Shown one piece after another: positions 6,954 to 10,756 of a DNA stretch of 10,756 nt. The DNA is taken from the NCBI GenBank assembly GCA_024230695.1, contig JAAERC010000294.1, positions 1 to 10,756 on the forward strand. Direction: 5' to 3'. The stretch comes from Candidatus Zixiibacteriota bacterium. GTDB taxonomy: Bacteria > Zixibacteria > MSB-5A5 > GN15 > PGXB01. The stretch's first letter is position 1, and every line of letters starts with the position of its first letter. Under the pieces are notes generated by a model. It did no database searches, was not told where the DNA came from, and was given only the letters and a program-made list of their open reading frames with translations. A program made the position numbers and the translations under genes.

Positions 6954-7961
6954 TTGACCCTAAAATTATCATATGCTGGAAAAACCGATGTTGGTTTGGT
7001 TAGAACGGGAAATGAAGATTCATTTAAAATAGATGCTGATCGAAATCTGTTTCTTGTTTGCGATGGCATGGGCGGTCATCAGGCAGGTGAGGTAGCGTCA
7101 AGCGATGCCTGTGAAACCATAAATTATTGTTTCTCCGAACTTGTTTCTGAGATCAATGAAAACAAGTTGTTGGATCTCGAAAAAAATCTTCCACCTGCCG
7201 CTGATCTTCTCGTGAAAGCGATTCGAATCGCCAACCGAAGTATTTACATTCGGTCTCGTTCAAATAGCGCCTTAACCGGGATGGGGACAACATTTGTTGG
7301 TTGCGTCTTTGAGGATGATTTTATTCATGTCGCGCATGTTGGTGACAGTCGCGCATATTTGATGACCGACAGTGCCCTGACCAGGTTAACAATCGATCAT
7401 TCATGGGTCTCCGAGATGCAGGCCGCCGGACAAATGACCGAGGAAAAAGCATCGAAGATGGTTGCCAAAAATGTTATCACGAGAGCTTTGGGTGTTAATG
7501 AAAAAACTGAGATCGATATTCGCTCTATCCGAATTGAATCTGGCAAAACATATATTTTCTGCTCAGATGGATTGTGCGGATTTGCCGATGATGATGAGAT
7601 CCTTTTGGCGGCGATGCAGGCCAAAGGTGATCTTGATGCTATTGCCAAAAATCTGGTACAACTGGCCAATGATCATGGGGGCGGGGATAATGTTACGGTA
7701 GTTGCTATCCGGGTCGATGAGATCGGGGAACCAAGCGCACGCGAACCGATGGATGTTATCACTATTCCGAAGGAAAGCGATGAGACCCTCATGGCCGAGA
7801 ACAAAATAGTTGACTCGATGCTTGACTTGAAAAATCAGAGCCGGGAGGAAAAGAAGAGTGAACCCGAAAAAAAGTCCGGTAAATTTTCTCTGATATTACT
7901 ATTTGTTTTGTTTATTGTTGTCGCCGCCGCTTTCATCTATTTCAACTCCGGTGCCAATTGA
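6954..7961 (+). CDS. PP2C-family Ser/Thr phosphatase with C-terminal membrane anchor
   Basis: The 335-residue protein removes phosphate from phospho-Ser/Thr using a two-metal centre. The family motifs are all present: TDVGLVRTGNEDSF (residues 11-24), CDGMGGHQAGE with metal-binding Asp37-Gly38, HVGDSRAYL (Asp131), a CSDGL motif at 203-207, and GGGDNVT with Asp245. The N-terminus matches the usual bacterial start pattern only if the TTG at 6954 is used, supported by GAGG 5 bases upstream. After the catalytic domain (to about 255) comes a charged linker rich in Lys and Glu, then one hydrophobic helix (about 311-330) and a very short tail NSGAN. This predicts a tail-anchored enzyme with its catalytic domain in the cytoplasm, as in Stp/PrpC-type enzymes that reverse Hanks-type kinases. 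Such a kinase is often adjacent, but none is in this window. It is monocistronic here between a terminator and the next promoter. Confidence 0.95.
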   Translation: MTLKLSYAGKTDVGLVRTGNEDSFKIDADRNLFLVCDGMGGHQAGEVASSDACETINYCFSELVSEINENKLLDLEKNLPPAADLLVKAIRIANRSIYIRSRSNSALTGMGTTFVGCVFEDDFIHVAHVGDSRAYLMTDSALTRLTIDHSWVSEMQAAGQMTEEKASKMVAKNVITRALGVNEKTEIDIRSIRIESGKTYIFCSDGLCGFADDDEILLAAMQAKGDLDAIAKNLVQLANDHGGGDNVTVVAIRVDEIGEPSAREPMDVITIPKESDETLMAENKIVDSMLDLKNQSREEKKSEPEKKSGKFSLILLFVLFIVVAAAFIYFNSGAN

Positions 7962-8014
7962 TATCCATCTGATTATGTTATATTGTCCGATCAGGTAATT
8001 ATCCAAATAAATAC

Positions 8015-8043
8015 TTGACAAAACAAAATCAATTTCCTATCTA
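8015..8043 (+). promoter_or_regulatory. Candidate promoter of the FG-GAP protein gene
   Basis: TTGACA at 8015-8020 is perfect and is followed after 17 bases by TATCTA (8038-8043). The region just after is also rich in TATA-like sequence (TATATACTATA, 8042-8052), so the exact -10 is uncertain. It would give a leader of about 70 bases. A consensus ribosome site, GGAGG at 8108-8112, lies 7 bases before the ATG at 8120. Confidence 0.45.
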
Positions 8044-8119
8044 TATACTATAGTTGTTACATGTCAAAAAAAACATATCGTAATTTGATCCCTTCTTAAT
8101 TTTTAACGGAGGAAATACA

Positions 8120-9427
8120 ATGTGTAAGTTTCTATTCAATCTATTTGCATTCTTTTGTTTATCGCTAGTATCAACAATTGCAATGGCAGATATCTCGCTT
8201 TTTGAGGATGAGGTCCTTTATTCGGTTAACAACCATCCCACATCGGTGTTTTCGCAAGATATTGATGGAGATGGTAGTTTTGATCTTATTGTGACAAACT
8301 CAATGTCCAATAATATTTCCATACTGACCAATAATGGTGATGGTACATTTGCTTCGGCGGTTAACTATCTGGCAGGGGATAAACCATATTCGGCATATTC
8401 AGCGGATTTTGATAATGATGGTGATAATGATCTCGCGGTGGCAAACTTCGACTCCGATGATATTTCTATACTTATGAATAATGGCGATGGGACCTTTGTA
8501 TCGGCCGTTAATTATCCTATAAGTTCAATGGCCAAATCAGTATTTTCTGCTGATCTGGATGGCGATAGTGATTATGACCTGATGGTATTGACCTGGAGTG
8601 GGTTTAAAATTCTAAAGAATAACGGCGACGGGACATTTGTTATTACTGGCGCCAGAGGAGTGGCAACTGGGGTAAATTCTATCTTCGGGGAGGATATTGA
8701 TGGAGATGATGACATCGATATAGTAATTGCTAGTGGCCAGGATGACAGGGTCTATATAATCACAAATGATGGGACTGGGCGGTGTGTTCCAGAATATTAT
8801 TATGATGTTGGAGATGGACCAATGTATGCTTTATCTGCTGATTTTGATATTGATGGAGATAATGATCTGGCAGTGGCAAATTCTATTTCTAACGATATAT
8901 CAATACTGTTCAACAATTCTGACGGGACATTTGCTCCGGCCGTTAATTATAACGTGGGAGCCGGCCCCGTTTTTCTAACATCAATAGATATCGACAACGA
9001 CAATGATTTCGATATTATCAGCGCAAATCATGTAGGCGACAATATCACCGTTCTAAAGAACAATGGTCTGGGTATCTTTGAGTCAATAGTCGATTATGAT
9101 CCGGGGGAGAGCCCCATGTCGGTTTTCGCAGTCGATTTTGATAACGACAATGATTATGATTTGGCTATAACTAATTTTTTTGATTATAGTATATCCATAA
9201 TAAACAACCGCACAATTAATCCATATATCTGCGGAGATATAGATGGAATTGCTGGGATTGATATTCTTGATATTGTTTTCCTGATAAATTCAATTTATAA
9301 GGATGGCCAATCGCCGATTCCCGTTGAAGCGGCCAATGCCGATGGTGCATTGCCCATTAACATTTTGGATATTGTCCATTTGATAAACTATAAATATAAG
9401 GCCGGCCCGATTCCGGTCTGTAAGTAA
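8120..9427 (+). CDS. Secreted FG-GAP/VCBS beta-propeller protein with dockerin-like tail
   Basis: The 435-residue protein has a signal peptide ending at the AMA motif (residue 23). Residues 42 to about 363 contain seven repeats of 45-49 residues with the pattern S.D.D.DGD.DL.V.N......SIL.NNGDGTF, typical of FG-GAP/VCBS units, each with an Asp-rich calcium-binding-type loop. Seven units fit one seven-bladed propeller. Residues 371-435 form a short dockerin-like tail: CGDIDGIAGIDILDIVFLIN, then a second copy with NADGALPINILDIVHLIN and a closing PVCK. Both loops deviate from the usual calcium loop (see findings). Bracketing cysteines 371 and 434 could form a disulfide. There is no catalytic signature; surface binding or assembly is the likely role by analogy. 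It has its own promoter candidate and a strong ribosome site, so it is probably independent of the phosphatase. Confidence 0.9.
   Translation: MCKFLFNLFAFFCLSLVSTIAMADISLFEDEVLYSVNNHPTSVFSQDIDGDGSFDLIVTNSMSNNISILTNNGDGTFASAVNYLAGDKPYSAYSADFDNDGDNDLAVANFDSDDISILMNNGDGTFVSAVNYPISSMAKSVFSADLDGDSDYDLMVLTWSGFKILKNNGDGTFVITGARGVATGVNSIFGEDIDGDDDIDIVIASGQDDRVYIITNDGTGRCVPEYYYDVGDGPMYALSADFDIDGDNDLAVANSISNDISILFNNSDGTFAPAVNYNVGAGPVFLTSIDIDNDNDFDIISANHVGDNITVLKNNGLGIFESIVDYDPGESPMSVFAVDFDNDNDYDLAITNFFDYSISIINNRTINPYICGDIDGIAGIDILDIVFLINSIYKDGQSPIPVEAANADGALPINILDIVHLINYKYKAGPIPVCK
8243..9205 (+). repeat. Seven FG-GAP/VCBS-type repeats within the propeller gene
   Basis: The units begin SVFSQDIDGDG, SAYSADFDNDG, SVFSADLDGDS, SIFGEDIDGDD, YALSADFDIDG, FLTSIDIDNDN and SVFAVDFDNDN. 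Most end with NNGDGTF followed by a short VNY-type strand. Unit 3 is slightly shorter, and unit 4 has a variant end (NDGTGRCVPEYYY). Unit 7 lacks the GDGTF motif and runs into the dockerin-like tail, as expected for the closing blade. Confidence 0.85.
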
Positions 9428-9441
9428 TATTATTATGTAAG

Positions 9442-9462
9442 TGGCAGGCAACTTGTCTGCCA
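9442..9462 (+). other. Hairpin after the FG-GAP gene
   Basis: TGGCAGGCA (9442-9450) pairs with TGTCTGCCA (9454-9462), nine pairs with one G-T wobble around an ACT loop, 14 bases after the stop codon. No T-run follows, so it is a possible 3'-end stabiliser or weak terminator and not a standard intrinsic terminator. Confidence 0.45.
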
Positions 9463-9579
9463 GAACGTTGCTATTAAATTCACAATTTCATTACGACATC
9501 ACCGTTATTTTTTACCCTGCGCCTTAATTATGATGTTGATTATCCGAATAAAACAATTACAATTTTACTACACATTTAT

Positions 9580-9598
9580 CGGCCAAAAAGGCCGTTTT
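9580..9598 (+). terminator. Weak candidate terminator downstream of the FG-GAP gene
   Basis: CGGCC (9580-9584), loop AAAAA, GGCCG (9590-9594), then TTTT. The stem is only five pairs and the T-run is short. Its right arm overlaps a second palindrome, CGTTTT-GGG-AAAACG (9593-9607), so the two structures exclude each other. It is about 150 bases beyond the stop codon. Confidence 0.3.
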
Positions 9599-9669
9599 GG
9601 GAAAACGAACCCATTTTCGCTGTAAAATTATGATAGTGAAATGCTTACATGGAATTTTCCAGTTACGTT

Positions 9670-9715
9670 ATTGCGAGGAAGCACGATCTTCGATCGGGAT
9701 GACGTGGCAATCTCA
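9670..9715. repeat. REP-like short palindromic repeat element
   Basis: The element runs ATTGCGAGGAAGC, an inner hairpin CGATC-TTC-GATCG (9684-9696), then GATGACGTGGCAATCTC. The ends ATTGC (9670-9674) and GCAAT (9707-9711) are inverted. From memory, the words ATTGCGAGGA and GTGGCAATCTC are those of a short interspersed palindromic repeat found in many bacterial genomes in several phyla. Only one copy lies in this window, so repetition cannot be shown here. Confidence 0.5.
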
Positions 9716-9780
9716 ATGCTCATTTTAATTATGCTTTATGATAATTAATGATGCCGATTTTGTTTGACTTTTAAGACAAA

Positions 9781-9809
9781 ATTACGATATTGGGCTTTGC
9801 AATTATAAT
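9781..9809 (+). promoter_or_regulatory. Candidate tRNA promoter
   Basis: A perfect TATAAT at 9804-9809 sits 4 bases before the tRNA 5' end. At 16-17 base spacing there is only a weak -35 (ATTACG/TTACGA, 9781-9787). A better -35 word, TTGACT, lies at 9764-9769, with only a poor -10 (TATTGG, 9788-9793) at 18 bases. The TATAAT is so close to the mature 5' end that transcription from it would give almost no leader, so the TTGACT-driven start may be the real one. Confidence 0.35.
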
Positions 9810-9813
9810 AGAT

Positions 9814-9887
9814 GCGCCCATAGCTCAATTGGATAGAGTGTCTGGCTACGGACCAGAAGGTTGGGGGTTCGACTCCTCCTGGGCGTA
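9814..9887 (+). tRNA. tRNA-Arg (anticodon ACG)
   Basis: The 74-base gene folds as a full cloverleaf. The acceptor stem GCGCCCA pairs with TGGGCGT (final G-T wobble). The D stem is GCTC/GAGT with GG in the loop. The anticodon stem TCTGG/CCAGA encloses CTACGGA, giving anticodon ACG at 9848-9850. The variable loop is AGGTT, and the T stem GGGGG/CCTCC encloses TTCGACT. The discriminator base is A9887. No CCA is encoded, so it would be added after transcription. It reads CGU and, after A-to-I editing of position 34 by TadA as is usual for this isoacceptor, also CGC and CGA. Confidence 0.96.
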
Positions 9888-9932
9888 TTTATTTTTTAAT
9901 TACTTTTAACCTTTTTAATAATCAGAGAATTT

Positions 9933-10745
9933 ATGTCAAACGACTTTTTGCATACTCAATTTGGAAAAGATGGCCCCGAAGTATTTCGACTTGGATTATC
10001 AGCAACTATGCGTCCCGGAAAAAAAACTGTCTATAAAGCCATTGACGAGGGAATTAATTTTTTCTTTGCATATGGTTTTGATACTCATATGATAAAAGTT
10101 CTCAAAGATGTTTTTAGATCCAACCGTGAGAAATATGTTATAGCCACCGGGAATTATAATCTGCTATTTACTCATACTGATGTCAGAAAAACCCTTGAAA
10201 ATCGATTAAGAAAACTCGGGACCGACTATATTGATACTTTCCTGTATCTTGGAGTGATGAAAGAAAAACAATTCCCTGAGAAAATCAAAGAAGAACTAAT
10301 GAAACTGCGGGAAGAAGGGAAAGTCAAACAGATCGGGATGTCATGCCACGACCGCATATTAGTTGGTCGATACGCCGCTGAGGGTGATTATAACGCCTTC
10401 ATGATGCGGTATAACGCGGCACATAGGGGAGCCGAAGAAGATATTTTCCCGCATCTTGAAAAACATGATCCTGGAATTATAAGCTACACCGCGACCCGCT
10501 GGAGATTTCTGTTGCATCGCCCAAAAAACTGGCCCAAGGATGGAAGGATCCCAACGGCCGGTGAATGCTATCGGTTTGTGCTTAATAATCCGAATGTTGA
10601 CGTTTGTCTTAATGCACCATCGAATATAAAACATTTAGAAGAGAACCTGGCTGGAGTAAGGCAGGGACCACTTGATGAAGATGATATGGCTTTTATGAGA
10701 AAATTCGGCGATGTTGTTCATCACACAAAAAAGTGGTTTATGTAA
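9933..10745 (+). CDS. Aldo/keto reductase-fold protein lacking the catalytic tetrad
   Basis: The 270-residue protein starts at ATG 9933 with only a weak ribosome site (AGAGAA). Aldo/keto reductase landmarks are recognisable: EGINFF (39-44), the VIAT strand (69-72), LRKLGTDYID (92-101), LREEGKVKQIGMS (125-137), and a C-terminal NPNVDVCLNAPSNIKHLEENL helix-strand pair that in the family contacts NADP(H). The catalytic Asp-Tyr-Lys-His set is not in place: FFDTA is FFFAYG, the Lys after the IAT strand is Gly73, and the His of the YLLH motif is replaced (FLYLGV, 103-108). A conserved-looking RYNAAHRGAEEDIFP block sits mid-protein. The length is slightly short for the family (commonly about 280-330). 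From memory, other bacterial proteins share the GxNxFF..G and YNAAHRGAE pattern, so this is probably a distinct subfamily and not a decayed gene. No ferredoxin-like extension is present. It lies 45 bases after the tRNA and may be read from the tRNA promoter. Function is unknown. Confidence 0.85.
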   Translation: MSNDFLHTQFGKDGPEVFRLGLSATMRPGKKTVYKAIDEGINFFFAYGFDTHMIKVLKDVFRSNREKYVIATGNYNLLFTHTDVRKTLENRLRKLGTDYIDTFLYLGVMKEKQFPEKIKEELMKLREEGKVKQIGMSCHDRILVGRYAAEGDYNAFMMRYNAAHRGAEEDIFPHLEKHDPGIISYTATRWRFLLHRPKNWPKDGRIPTAGECYRFVLNNPNVDVCLNAPSNIKHLEENLAGVRQGPLDEDDMAFMRKFGDVVHHTKKWFM

Positions 10746-10756
10746 AAATATTATTA

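Larger units (their letters stand above)
9428..9813. other. Intergenic region with hairpins and a REP-like element, no gene seen
   Basis: No convincing reading frame is visible on either strand in these 386 AT-rich bases. From left to right it holds a hairpin 9442-9462, overlapping palindromes at 9580-9607, a REP-like palindromic element at 9670-9715, and a TATAAT box at 9804-9809 immediately before the tRNA. Confidence 0.7.

Noticed and set aside
8120..9427. Integrin-like adhesin or lyase assignment for the FG-GAP protein
   Set aside because: The propeller repeats alone do not identify a ligand or enzymatic activity, and no catalytic domain is attached.
9814..9900. Integration (att) site at the tRNA-Arg 3' end
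   Set aside because: I find no repeat of the tRNA 3' end in the window and no integrase, excisionase or phage-like gene beside it. A distant partner site outside the window cannot be excluded.

Overview
The window reads as a chromosomal segment of a Gram-negative-type bacterium from the Fibrobacteres-Chlorobi-Bacteroidetes (FCB) superphylum. Two secreted proteins end in a type IX secretion (Por) C-terminal sorting domain with the NYPNPFNP hallmark. A third secreted protein pairs FG-GAP repeats with a short dockerin-like tail starting CGDIDG. From memory, this mix of Por tails, dockerin-like tails and HYR-like repeats is common in candidate phylum Zixibacteria and nearby uncultured lineages. 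That placement is an inference; the sequence alone only supports 'FCB-like'.

Layout, all genes on the + strand. Positions 2-358: the 3' part of a VanZ-family membrane protein, cut by the window edge. 359-664: an intergenic region with a possible promoter, small repeats and a possible 21-codon upstream ORF. 665-5701: a giant 1678-residue secreted multidomain protein with eight HYR-like repeats, a cohesin-like domain and a Por tail. 5764-6804: a 346-residue secreted protein that shares a beta module and the Por tail with the giant, probably in the same operon, closed by a strong intrinsic terminator at 6827-6857. 6954-7961: a PP2C-type Ser/Thr phosphatase with a C-terminal membrane anchor and a TTG start. 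8120-9427: an FG-GAP beta-propeller protein with a degenerate dockerin-like tail. 9428-9813: a 386-base intergenic region with several hairpins and a REP-like palindromic element. 9814-9887: tRNA-Arg(ACG). 9933-10745: an aldo/keto reductase-fold protein that appears to lack the whole catalytic tetrad.

The genes do not form one obvious pathway. The two Por-tail proteins are a plausible unit: a giant surface adhesin or scaffold and a small partner with a related module. The FG-GAP/dockerin-like protein is a third exported surface protein with its own promoter and ribosome site. The phosphatase is a cytoplasmic-face signalling enzyme with no kinase visible nearby. I see no defence system, CRISPR array, transposase or phage gene. 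The points most worth a second look are the tetrad-less reductase-fold protein, the beta module present three times across the two Por-tail proteins, the alternating architecture of the HYR-like repeats, the degenerate dockerin-like loops, and the REP-like element in the tRNA upstream region.
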